Part shown: piece after piece, positions 54,486-64,000 of the stretch | How the letters are laid out: every line of letters begins with the position of its first letter | Position numbering within the stretch: the stretch's first letter is position 1 | Assembly (NCBI GenBank): GCA_964016985.1 | Contig: OZ024823.1 | Location: 136,110,112-136,174,111, forward strand | Direction of reading: 5' to 3' | DNA from: Anodontia alba | Lineage: Eukaryota > Mollusca > Bivalvia > Lucinida > Lucinidae | Length of the DNA: 64,000 nt | Program-made: the position numbers and the translations under genes | The notes under the pieces: model-generated | What the model was told of the DNA's origin: nothing | Seen by the model: only the letters and a program-made list of their open reading frames with translations | The model's database searches: none

Positions 54486-54708
54486 AAGACAGACTGCGAA
54501 CGTCGTGTGTGACATGTACAATTTGTATAGGCGAATAACGTTATATAGGGACATATATAAGAATCTCGTGACTCCAGTATGGAAAACAAACTTCCTTTAT
54601 GAAAATATTTAATTGACCTATTGTTTACCAAATATTTATTATATTTGCATGTTTGCAGTGCAAAAGAAGAGTACAGGAATGATTGATATTGCTATTTGGT
54701 GATGCTGT

Positions 54709-54710
<2 letters not shown>
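54486..54710. other. Non-repeat stretch
   Basis: Nothing supported. Confidence 0.45.

Positions 54711-54766
<56 letters not shown>
54711..54766. repeat. (TG)n microsatellite
   Basis: 28 uninterrupted TG units. Confidence 0.97.
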
Positions 54767-54768
<2 letters not shown>

Positions 54769-55070
54769 GCAAACTCCCTATGTAAAGATATACGGTGATG
54801 TACCGCTGGTTTGGGGTTTGTTTTCACCGCGTCCATTCAGGATTTTGCGTTTTGTGCTTGCTTATAATACATACTTCCCAGAGTTAGACGTTGATTCGGG
54901 ACGTAAATAATTTGAGGTATTTCATTTCTTAACAGCAGTTTTCTTGGGCAAATCGTGTAGTCTCTCTCAGAACGTTTTTTGTATGCAATCAGATAAGTTC
55001 GGACAACCTTTCAGGAACATTTTGTTATCATGTATTTGCTTTCTCTGGTGGGTTTTGTTTGGTGCCTTTT

Positions 55071-55298
55071 CGTCACGAAAACATGCCTATATAATTTTGA
55101 CCCCCTTAAACCCCACTTTTATATAGTAAAACTGGGGTTTACAGGCGTATACATTATTTTTCATAGGCGGTTCTAACGAGTACCCACAATCTATATTTTG
55201 AGCAGCAATATGAAAAATATCAAAGTTTTTTATCTGAAAATATTCAGTTTTTAGAGGTTAAATTTTCTATATATTTGAATAGGCGTGTTTTCGTAATG
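55071..55298 (+). mobile_element. Family H MITE (copy 21), half-core deleted
   Basis: b-arm left; the sequence jumps from ACATTATTTTTCATA to GGCGGTTCTAACGAGTACCC, removing the left half of the palindrome. Ends CGTCACG/CGTAATG. Confidence 0.88.
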
Positions 55299-55370
55299 TC
55301 ATAACCACAGAGGCAAATTCCCAACAAAGGTATTGGCAAAAACGCCCCACGGTATGTATGTGTGTGCGGT

Positions 55371-55375
<5 letters not shown>

Positions 55376-55417
<42 letters not shown>
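55376..55417. repeat. (TG)n microsatellite
   Basis: About 20 units. Confidence 0.95.
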
Positions 55418-55419
<2 letters not shown>

Positions 55420-56177
55420 CATATCTTATCTCATCAATCAACAATATTTTAACAAGTACTTTTGACATGATAATTTTAGACCCAAGACACATGCACAGAA
55501 TCATCGCGACTGTTTATTACATCATCCGAAATGAGAAGATTCTTCAGTTTATATGAGTGCGGATATCGCTGTCAGAGTAGCTGTGTATCAATGGAGGGAT
55601 AACATGAAGTCATATAACCCCCTTTTTAGAAATGTCAGAAAATCTACCTGATGCATCCAGTCACCTTAGTATGAGAAATTATCAACAGACGTATGCACCA
55701 TGCTGTCATAGTTTCTCAGATGTCGCTTGTAAGTGGGAGGATTGTCTCATTGAATGGTACTTATAGCAGGAAAGAGACCCTCATATAAAATATAAAGACC
55801 AAAGGCCCAAAACAGCCGGCGCTATCGCACGGTCTGATCATATCATTCGCTGCTCACTCATGGAATGGCTACTGTAGAATAGGTCTTAATTAACCAGCTA
55901 TGATGTATGGGCTGATTTTGGCCTTCCATGTTCGCATGTGGCATAAGGACTCATTTCCCGTGTTCAATACTTGTCTGTGCTTTATCCACTGTAAAAGTTG
56001 ACACTGTAAAATTGAGACGACCAGTGTTACTGTACGTACATGCTGATGCGCATGATAAAGATAAAACATATTTACCCTTAATATAAGGACACAGTAATTT
56101 CTTTCCACACTTGTTCTCAAATATTCATATGTCCATTTTGCTACCTTTTGATATTTGTTAAAATCTACTGGATCAAA
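55418..56177. other. Non-repeat stretch
   Basis: Nothing supported apart from a weak F-like GCACGGTCTGATCATATC near 55827. Confidence 0.4.
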
Positions 56178-56232
56178 TGCAAATAGTGTAGACCCTGACC
56201 AGACTAATCTGGGTCTATTCTAGTTTGTCACG
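56178..56232. repeat. Family A hairpin, shortened
   Basis: GCAAATAGTGTAGACCCTGA..CCAGACTAATCTGGGTCTATTC. Confidence 0.65.
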
Positions 56233-56708
56233 TATAACTTTGCGGAAAAAAATCGGATATACGGTACAATAGTAGTGCGCATGCTTCCGCATAAATGCAC
56301 TTAAAGCCGCGCCTTAAAACACAGTGGCTCTTCCGCGTTATGTGCAATGAATAAGAAGAATCTAATTTATTCTGCAGATCAACACAGTCTGACCAAGACC
56401 GGAGGTGAAAAGTTCCAACAGTTGTCAGTTATTCTACAAGTGGACAGGGAAAAAGCCAACCAAAGTCCCTTTTTAAGGGAGGCGAAGTTTTACAGAGTTA
56501 CACTCCATCGACCCCTATGAGTGTATCCATTAAAGTTTTCAGATTATCTTACACTTTCAGGAATGTTACACTGTGAATGTCTAATTGGAAATTATCATGA
56601 CTTTTGTTGTGCATCTTCTTTGTTTAGATTTTGTAATGAAATTGCCAAAACATAAGATACATAGAAAATGCAACAACAACGGGACACTGCCTTCCCAAGA
56701 CACCATAC
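56233..56708. other. Non-repeat stretch with C fragment
   Basis: A C-like right flank (CCCTTTTTAAGGGAGGCGAA) lies near 56470. Nothing else supported. Confidence 0.4.
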
Positions 56709-56778
56709 TCAGCTAGCATTCTTTATAAATCTACAGCGGGCCGCGCGCTGTAGATTTATGTAGAATGCTGACTGGGTA
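56709..56778. mobile_element. Family D fold-back (copy 3, short)
   Basis: CAGCTAGCATTCTTTATAAA..TCTACAGCGGGCCGCGCGCTGTAGA..GAATGCTGACTGGG; only one 11-mer remains at the tip. Confidence 0.85.
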
Positions 56779-57984
56779 TCAGAGTTGAATGACATGCAAC
56801 GGCAGCAAAACTAAACTTTAACAAAAGCAGAATGAATAATCGAATAAAAACTGCAAAAGAAATACCCCTATGGAATGCTCAATAGAAAAGCTGTTGAGAG
56901 ACAGGAAAGGGTTATACTGGTTTTGTTGGTGCATTGCCTTCATGCTTAACGACAGAAAACTGTTAACGCAAATCGGGTTTGGATTGCGGGCTGTGGGCTT
57001 AACCCTCGCCTTTAATACATTACTGTCAGAAGCACAGACCGAAAGTAAAGTGGGCAGTAATTGAAGATAGTGCCCACACTGCTAGCTTTAATACATGAAT
57101 ACATGGCGCTAGATTAAAGAATTGTAATCGAATTGTAAGAACTGCAAAGGGTGGTTACAATATCAGAACGATGATGAAAATAGTCCCATGTCAGTATTTA
57201 CGCCTTGGAATCACTAGCAGTATACTTAATTAGATTACAGCCGACCTTAAACTCGTTACGGATGCCAAAACCGCGCTCTTAATGGCTACACACAATTGTT
57301 CGGTCCACTTTACGGTTCACTAACTCATCAGTGGACACAGAAAAACGATTAATATTTGAACGAGAGCTCGAATGAAACATGAAGGTCAGAACAAAAGAAA
57401 AACAATGGGAAAACCTTCATTTGGGTCTAAGTCGCTGTTTGCTGTCGTCTGCATGTCCGAATATTAAGGGTAAAGACGGTCCCTGAAATATTTTGGTGGC
57501 ATTGTGGAGGTGGCACTGTGGAGCCTTTCTAACCTTGATGAGTTATTTAAAAGAATGAAAAAAAAGTGCGAATGTCTATTTATTATCATTATGCTGAAGT
57601 TCTTGTCCTGTGTGTGCCGTTTTTAATATAGAATCTTATCTTACATGTGAGGGAAGCATCAAACTACATATGGGTGAGTAATGGAACAATTCACAGTCTA
57701 TAATACCCTGAGATACCCCAGAATGATGCTTAATTTAAACGAGATAATCTCATGCAATGACTCTATCATTAATAAGAAAAAGGATCCCTACGCATTCACT
57801 TGATCGCCCTTTAACATGTTCCCTGCGGTTTCCATACAGGTTGTGGTTTATAGCCATTTGTAGTTTGATAAGGAAAAATGGTCCCTGATTTTCTTTTTGA
57901 AAAGCGAAGCCACAGATAATTTGTGTTACCCTTTGCTCTGTAGATGACAGAGTCCAGGATTCACTATTTTGTATGTGTGAAAAT
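56779..57984. other. Non-repeat stretch
   Basis: 1.2 kb without a recognised repeat or gene. Confidence 0.45.
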
Positions 57985-58075
57985 GCTTAGGCACTGATCA
58001 GACTGCCCATATAACCTTGAAAAGACTGCGCATATGCGCAGTCTGATCGGGATCTATGCTTTTCGCATCTGCAAC
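57985..58075. repeat. F-type hairpin, partial
   Basis: GCACTGATCAGACTG..AAGACTGCGCATATGCGCAG..TCTGATCGGGATCTATGC; the inner palindrome around CATATG is perfect. Confidence 0.65.
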
Positions 58076-58609
58076 AAGGTATCTCTCTTATATTGTCACA
58101 GCTCATTTATAATCGATAAAGCGCAGTTGGTTGCGTGATTAAAATTTATTTTTGTAACTGATTCTCATAAACACGCAACAATAAAAATTCACTGGATAGA
58201 AAATACATCTGGTATCTACCCAGGTGTTTAGTGTTTCAAGTATATTAACAGGTCATTTAAGCTCATATTTAAATGAGGAGTATTAATTTCAGTTGTCGAT
58301 TACATAAAAAATGTACTTAAACTACTCGATTTCAATACCACCAGCCAACCTAAAGCACTAAAAAGCCTTGAAACTTATAAAACTCAGCTTTCATAGAAAA
58401 CTTTAAGCAAATTCTACAAAGATATAGTAGTATATACTGTATGTAGTCCTTGGTTCTGCCAAAACCAAGTTGCAAAACGACTCCTGAAATGGCCTTGAAG
58501 AGAATGCATATCCTTTCAGGGTAGGCAAATACGTCAAATAGTTTTTATTTATTTTATAAGATCTATATGCTATTATAGTCATCCCTTATTCCGATCCCAC
58601 TTTCCAAAC
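58076..58609. other. Non-repeat stretch
   Basis: Nothing supported. Confidence 0.45.
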
Positions 58610-58614
58610 GAAGT

Positions 58615-58830
58615 CTCTCTCTTAACGCGCAGTCTAATCAGAGTCGATGCTGATCGCATATGCCTTCTACGGCCCCCAGGCCATCCAAAGAGGGATAAAC
58701 GAGAACCTTTGCAATACTGGGTGGATGTACATGCTGACCTGAATCTTTCCTGGCTACACAGGTATTTTTGTAGGTTTTGTCGTGTTCTGGCTTAGTTATA
58801 ATTTGTTATTATTAGTTCTTCACAGATAAG
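58615..58830 (+). repeat. Family J repeat (copy 2)
   Basis: GCGCAGTCTAATCAGAGTC, GGCCATCCAAAGAGGGATAA, AATACTGGGTGGATGTACAT and GTAGGTTTTGTCGTG occur in the same order as at 9475-9640. Confidence 0.68.
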
Positions 58831-58854
58831 CTTTTTTAACGCCAAAATATTAAC

Positions 58855-59135
58855 CATTACGAAAACACGCCTATTTAAATACATTGATAATTTTTACAAC
58901 CCAAAAAAGGAAAATTTTCAGATAAAAAATTCTGATATTTTTCATATAGCTGCTCAAAACATAGATTGTGGGTACTCGTTAGAACCGCCTCGCCGAGGCG
59001 GTTCTAACGAGTACCCATAATCTATGTTTTTGAGCAGAAATAAGAAAAATAATGTATACCCCTGTAAACCCCAGTTTTACTATATAAAAGTGGGGTTTAA
59101 GGGGGTCAAAATAATATAGGTATGTTTTCGTGGTG
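58855..59135 (-). mobile_element. Family H MITE (copy 22)
   Basis: a-arm left, b-arm right, full length, ends CATTACG/CGTGGTG. Confidence 0.92.
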
Positions 59136-59205
59136 CAGAATATGATTTTGGTGTATGCTCTAAGAAATAAGTATACAGGTTTCATTATGGTTACAGGGAC
59201 ACTGC

Positions 59206-59434
59206 TTAACCCATTAAAAGACTGAATAAACTCTCCCACTCTATGTATTGGAAAAGTCTATTTTCGATTTTAGATATGTCAGACTATGTGATGTAGATAT
59301 TTCTTCAAGAAAATGGTTGTACTATTTGCAAACAGTGGAGACCCTGATCAGACGCCGCGTTTTGCGGCATCTGATCTGGGTCTGCACTGTTTGCCCGTTA
59401 CCCATTTAGGGGTATCCAGTCTTCAATGGATTAA
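59206..59434 (+). mobile_element. Family I MITE (copy 2)
   Basis: Ends TTAACCCATTAAAAGACTG and CCAGTCTTCAATGGATTAA, with a GATCAGACGCCGC hairpin. About 230 bp, matching copy 1 end to end. Confidence 0.82.
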
Positions 59435-59494
59435 GGACTGAAAACCACCCACGCCCTTTCTGTGTGTCAGCCCGTCACTTGACTCAACAGTAAT

Positions 59495-59720
59495 GAGCCG
59501 CAACAACAGAAAACGTACCTTTGCACATATGTACCCAACAAAGATTCAGATCAACATGCTGATTCGCGGAGTCTGATCGGAATCTTCACAGAGCGCAGTT
59601 TGGACAGGTAAGGATACAATGTTTCTTCATACGGACATCGACCACTCTAATCAGACTGCGCTATCTTGGGTCTTCTTTGGGCGCACATAACAGAAACTAC
59701 TTTTTTCTCACGTTGCGGCT
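59495..59720 (+). mobile_element. Family F double-hairpin MITE (copy 5)
   Basis: GAGCCGCAACAACAGAAAAC..GTACC left end, first hairpin AAAGATTCAGATCAAC..GAATCTTCA, linker TTTCTTCATACGGAC, second hairpin decayed, right end CTCACGTTGCGGC. Confidence 0.8.
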
Positions 59721-59754
59721 AATTTATGTCCATCATAGGAAAAGGGTCCTTATA

Positions 59755-59875
59755 CCATATGCGAACAGCGAATGTCTAGACCAGCATGCGGATTTGCATA
59801 GCCTGATCAAGGATTAGTCCGTTTGGCAATATATTCTTCCGTCTGATCTGGGTCTTCGTTGTCCGCATATTCTAT
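59755..59875. repeat. Decayed F/J-type fragment
   Basis: CATATGCGAACAGCGAATGT..GTCTGATCTGGGTCTTCG..TTGTCCGCATATTC: outer inverted CATATGCG/CGCATAT with degenerate cores. Confidence 0.5.
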
Positions 59876-60350
59876 AAGGTCCATTTCATTGTGGGTTATG
59901 CATCATCATTTTAATACTACTTTTTTTTTATTAAAATCAAAGTCGATACCCTTAAATCGTTGTGGCGAATATATAATTGTGCAATTTAATCTTACTTGCG
60001 GTTTTTGTATTAAAGAAAACATAAAAATGCAAATAGGAAGATAGGATGTCTCAACTTATATATAGTTGAGTGATTGCGTTTTATGGCAAGATATAATAAA
60101 CTGTATACCCTGCTGTATATTGTGATGGTGACCATTAAAGTTTCATCTTACATTGTCAGTATGGTCGCACCTGGGGTAAACCAACATTTTTATTATTTGC
60201 AATTTTCGCCTGTTACGAACTTAGAATGCCGTAAAGTAAAGCTTTTCTCAAAGCATAAAACCTGTGCGATCATCTTAGACTGTCGTCGGGTAGATAAAAA
60301 CATCTTGTTCTTTGTTAAAAAGTTCCATACATATTCCTAGTCAATAAAGA
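59876..60350. other. Non-repeat stretch with an 88-codon frame
   Basis: A plus-strand frame at 60074-60340 starts with a hydrophobic segment (LYTLLYIVMVTIKVSSYIV) and ends 10 bp before H copy 23. No family recognised; probably chance. Confidence 0.3.
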
Positions 60351-60605
60351 CATCACGAAAACATGCCTATATAATTCTGACCCCCTTGAACCCCACTTTT
60401 ATATAGAAAAACTCGGGTTTACAGGGGTATACATTATTTTTCTTACTTTTGCACAAAACATAGATTGTGGGTACTCGTTAGAACCGCCTCACTGAGGCGG
60501 TTCTAACGAGTACCCACAATCTATGTTTTGAGCAGCAATATGAAAAAAAATATCAGATTTTTTTGTCTAAAAATTTTCTGTTTTTGGAGGTGAAAATTTC
60601 ACCTT
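60351..60605 (+). mobile_element. Family H MITE (copy 23), right-truncated
   Basis: b-arm left and palindrome intact; the right arm stops at GGAGGTGAAAATTTCACC, lacking the last ~30 bp. Confidence 0.88.
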
Positions 60606-61189
60606 ATTTAGCTCTTAATTTGGTGCCAGTTGTTACTTAAGAAATAGTTTTTTACCCAGAACGATTCAGCACACTGTTATACCCTAGGTACAACCCAAAC
60701 ACTCTGAAGACGCTTTCCGTTGAAAAACGGAAACATTCAGAAATGAAACAACGACTGAATACTGTGAATTATCACGAATATCGCATGCTTTTGGAGAGCA
60801 GATTGCGAAGTATTAATTTACGACGGCAAAACGGAGTGGATTAATATTCGCATTTGCCCAACAACACCATATTTCACAGCAGAATATATTTCTATTCTAA
60901 CATGATACAGAAAGGAAAACCGACATTGTTGCAATGTTTTCCAAAGAACTCTTTTGCAGCGGATGTCGCGAGAAGAAAATGTTTATGTTGAATGCGACGT
61001 CATCAAACGCGCCCTTTTGCACGCACTACGTTGACGACGAGAATTATTGTAGTTAGATCACGGTGACGTTTCAATTAGGTCCAATGGGAAAACGTTAGCG
61101 TCATGTTAGAATTATGTGCATCTTTATAACGTGGTATTAACTAACTTCAGTCGATGAGAGCATACTTCAATGGCACAAAAGACATATGA
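60606..61189. other. Non-repeat stretch
   Basis: Nothing supported. 60955-61090 is richer in CpG than its surroundings. Confidence 0.4.
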
Positions 61190-61394
61190 GTCACAGTGTC
61201 AGAAAACGTACCTTCGAACATGAGCGCCCAGTAAAGATTACGATCAGACCGCGCATTCGCGCAGTCTGATCAGAATCTTCGCAAGGCGCTTTTTGGATAA
61301 TCAAAGATGCAAAGTTTCTTCATGTGGACAACGCAGGCTGATTTGTGGCTTCGTTGTCTACACATGGCAGAAGGTACGGTTTCTCCCGTCGCAA
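61190..61394 (+). mobile_element. Family F MITE (copy 6)
   Basis: GTCAGAAAACGTACCTTCG left end, first hairpin AAGATTACGATCAGACCG..GCGCAGTCTGATCAGAATCTTC, second hairpin collapsed to GCAGGCTGATTTGTGGCTTCG, right end GAAGGTACGGTTTCTCCCG. Confidence 0.82.
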
Positions 61395-61782
61395 ACATAT
61401 ATATGAAGGGAATATTAACGGACGAGTTGATCGAATTATACCGTCATCTTACGGAACTATTTCTTCAATAACATAAATATAAATATTGTATATACAATAT
61501 TGTATACAACAGTTATATTTCAGCATCTGACGGTTAGCTTTAAACAGGTAATTTCCCGACTTGTATGATAAAGTGCAACATATTATGTGGATGGTAAATC
61601 AAGTTTGTATGTTTGTACTGAACAGAAAATTTGTACTTAAGAACTCACGTTAAAATGACTGCCATCTGTGGCAATGTGTAAATGCATTTTGTCACTTTGT
61701 GGTATTGGTAACACATGCCACTGTAATACTGTGCACTTCTGTGACGTTGACCAACTAAACTAAACTTACAAAGAGAATATAT
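61395..61782. other. Non-repeat stretch
   Basis: Nothing supported. Confidence 0.45.
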
Positions 61783-61996
61783 GAGTCAGAACGTCAGAAA
61801 ACGTATCTTCGGTCATGTGCACAAGTGAAGATTCTGATCAGCCCATGCATTTGAGCAGCCTGATTAGAATCTTCACCGGGCGCAATTTGTAAAGGATGCA
61901 GTGTCTTCATGTAGATAATGAATACTGATGAAAGGATGCGCAGGCTGATTTGGGTGCTCATTGGGCGAACATGTCAGACGGTACGTTACGGCACGC
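61783..61996 (+). mobile_element. Family F MITE (copy 7)
   Basis: AACGTCAGAAAACGTATCTT left end, first hairpin GAAGATTCTGATCAGCCC..AGAATCTTCACC, second hairpin decayed, right end CATGTCAGACGGTACGTTAC. Confidence 0.8.
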
Positions 61997-62204
61997 ATTA
62001 TTTCATTATAATCGGAGACGCTTACTCAACCGAGCAAGTTTAAAAAAAGTGTCCTTTGTCCGGCTGGCTTACTGAAAATGAATCTGTATGTTGGCATTTA
62101 AAAGAAAGGCAAGCCACTGTTCAGCAACTAAATGTCTCATCTTTCCACCGTATACAAACTGAAAAATCTCCATATTAAGGGCACTTGCTACATTTGTAGG
62201 TATT
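61997..62204. other. Short non-repeat stretch
   Basis: Nothing supported. Confidence 0.45.
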
Positions 62205-62420
62205 CAACCAATTTATATAAGGGAAATAACTTCTGAGATCTTCTATTTGCATTCCTGTACACCGAGTCCCTTCTGAAAAGGGTTCTACTCTTAAAGGAAA
62301 GCATTTGCTCCCTGTGGGAGCAAATGCTTTCCTTTAAAGGTAGAACTCTTTTCGGAAGGGAGTCAAAACAATTTTAAAAAGTAGCCTGCCTTGACAATGT
62401 ATATGCTCCCCTTAGCACAA
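62205..62420. mobile_element. Family C fold-back (copy 9, best preserved)
   Basis: Hairpin at 62264-62363, nearly 100 nt: GTCCCTTCTGAAAAGGGTTC..AAAGGAAAGCATTTGCTCCC, loop TGT, and complement. Left flank AAGGGAAATAACTTC and right flank AAAACAATTTTAAAAAGTAG follow C order. Confidence 0.88.
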
Positions 62421-63012
62421 ACGTTGTGTTTACGTAATTAATAGTATCATTTAGTCACTACGTATCAATACATAGGACATGAACATATAAAAAGCTGATA
62501 TACATGGTAGCAGCTTTCTAGTACAGTTCTCTGGAAAAAAAAATATCGGGAATCTGATATTACATATCATTTTGTTTTTCTAATATCGTGTTTTGAAGGT
62601 TTTTAGCAAATACGAACAAATTTACCGCAAGCGTCTGTTGCAAAACATAATATCTGCTTTTGCAAAAGCAATTAAAATGTTTAGTATAGCAAACGTGTGT
62701 ATACTTTATTTTAGTATTTTGACTATTAAAGTGACTTTATGTTTTATTCGGAGTTTAGTATCTCATTATGGCTTGGAGTTACATGTTCCAGAAATAAAAG
62801 CAAAATGTCCTTGACCTATTTAAAAAAAGATATCTATATTTTTATGGGAGCTGGATACACTAAGTTGATTTTCCGCCATATTTTACGAGGGGAACGATTT
62901 TTTTTTTTTTTTTTTTTTTTGTGATTACTCGGTTGTGATTCATCTTGGTCTCGTATGTGGCGTTTACTTTGTCAATGTTTGCTTGTCATTTCTTCTTTCG
63001 CTGCCTCATAAA
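62421..63012. other. Non-repeat stretch
   Basis: A 24 bp T-run lies at about 62898. Nothing else supported. Confidence 0.45.
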
Positions 63013-63291
63013 CATCATGAAAACACGCCTATATAATTTTGACCCCCTTAAACCCCACTTTTATATAGTAAAACTGGGGTTTACAGGGGTATACATTATT
63101 TGTCTTATTTCTGCTCAAAAACATAGATTGTGGGTACTCGTTAGAACCGCCTCGACGAGGCGGTTCTAACGAGTACCCACAATCTATGTTTTGTGTAGAA
63201 ATATGAAAAATATCAGAATTTTCTATCAGAAAATTTTCATTTTTTGGTGGTAAAATTTTCAATATAGTCGAATAGGCGTGTTTTCGTAATG
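63013..63291 (+). mobile_element. Family H MITE (copy 24)
   Basis: b-arm left, full length, core GAACCGCCTCGACGAGGCGG, ends CATCATG/CGTAATG. Confidence 0.92.
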
Positions 63292-63329
63292 ATTGTGTTT
63301 CGTGCTTGTGACGTTTCCTGGGTAACTCC

Positions 63330-63480
63330 ACTTATACTTTCCATTTCCTGCAAAAGCAATCCTCTTCTGTAAAGGGATCTATTTTAGAAAAAAAATCCCC
63401 TTTTCGGCAAAATGTGAACGAAGTTTGACAGAACTGTCTCTGCTAAAAGTATATCAACTTCCCTATGAAATTGTTTGCCT
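63330..63480. mobile_element. Family C fragment
   Basis: CATTTCCTGCAAAAGCAATCC, AAGGGATCTATTTTAGAAA and ACAGAACTGTCTC..AAAGTATATCAAC follow C order, but the hairpin is lost. Confidence 0.45.
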
Positions 63481-63775
63481 TTTATGATACCATTCTACGG
63501 CAAAAATGTGAAATGAAATAAACAGTTAAGTTTGCTTTACTATAGTTTCTCATGTACATGTAAACTTGTGAAATATGCCAGACATTAGCCTTGTGCTTCG
63601 TTACAGATCATGTGTTTCAGAAGACAAATAACAATTCGTTCAGGCAATGTGGTTGTCTGATGTAAATTAAAACACTCTGGTAAGAAATCTCTGAACCTAT
63701 TTTGTCTCTCACATTAAAAATAGTATCAAAGTTGTCCAGGAAGTATTCTAAAACCCTCTTTTAGATATTAATTGT
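63481..63775. other. Short non-repeat stretch
   Basis: Nothing supported. Confidence 0.45.
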
Positions 63776-64000
63776 ATTAGGGTTTAACGACACGTCAATC
63801 CTTGTGGGTCATTTTGTGTCGTCTCCCAGAGAAAGGGAGAAGAGAGATGGAAGAGATAGTAGAGGACATGAAAGAGAGGGACAGAGGAGAAGGAGGAAAA
63901 TGAATGAAAACGAAGAAACAGAAGAAGTAGAAACATTCCCCTCTGCAATAGTAGCAGGCCTTGCTCAGCTATAAGCCAATATCAGTTGGACGCACAGGTG
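63776..64000. repeat. Possible dispersed-repeat fragment with purine-rich tract
   Basis: GGGTTTAACGACACGTCAAT..TTTTGTGTCGTCTCCCAG resembles a common mollusc repeat by memory only. 63830-63945 is strongly purine-biased (GAGAGAGG-type). The window ends here. Confidence 0.3.

Overview
This window looks like gene-poor intergenic or intronic DNA from an invertebrate animal, most likely a bivalve mollusc. It is AT-rich and has no long open reading frames. It holds many short non-autonomous DNA transposons, tRNA-derived SINEs, CA/TG microsatellites, a 191-192 bp satellite and a decayed Tc1-type transposon. The bivalve assignment is inference from repeat style and was not checked by search.

Most recognisable sequence is repeat. 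I grouped the repeats by eye using shared ends and shared hairpin cores. Family H is a ~270-280 bp MITE with ends reading CATYACGAAAACAYGCC and a ~110 bp near-perfect central palindrome; 24 copies, fragments included, lie along the window. Families B, I and G have TTAA ends (piggyBac-like). Family P has TA-flanked pogo/Tigger-like ends. Family F is a double-hairpin MITE. Family C is a long fold-back. Family A is a 50-70 bp hairpin, also found inside B and I. Families D and E and an 0.8 kb island are fold-backs built from 11 bp phased modules. K, L, J and N are smaller dispersed repeats.

By region: 1-9 kb is mixed A/B/C/D/F/G/I insertions and microsatellites. 9-31 kb has 13 H copies, two P elements, the GC-rich 11-mer island (17.8-18.6 kb) and a fold-back minisatellite (23.4-23.7 kb). 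31-43 kb has SINEs, E, K, G and C copies and large CA/TG arrays. 43.1-45.3 kb has a P-type MITE followed by a Tc1 element whose DDE transposase is broken. 48.4-50.1 kb is the satellite array. 51.08-51.70 kb, between two H copies, is the best candidate for a host gene: a 3'-terminal coding exon with a splice acceptor, 118 open codons, a stop and a polyadenylation signal. 51.8-64 kb returns to H, F, D, C and I insertions.

No genes here can be shown to work together. The main biology is hairpin DNA. Several families with different ends carry the same palindromic cores, the two arms of these palindromes change together between copies, and at least three fold-back groups are built on an 11 bp period.
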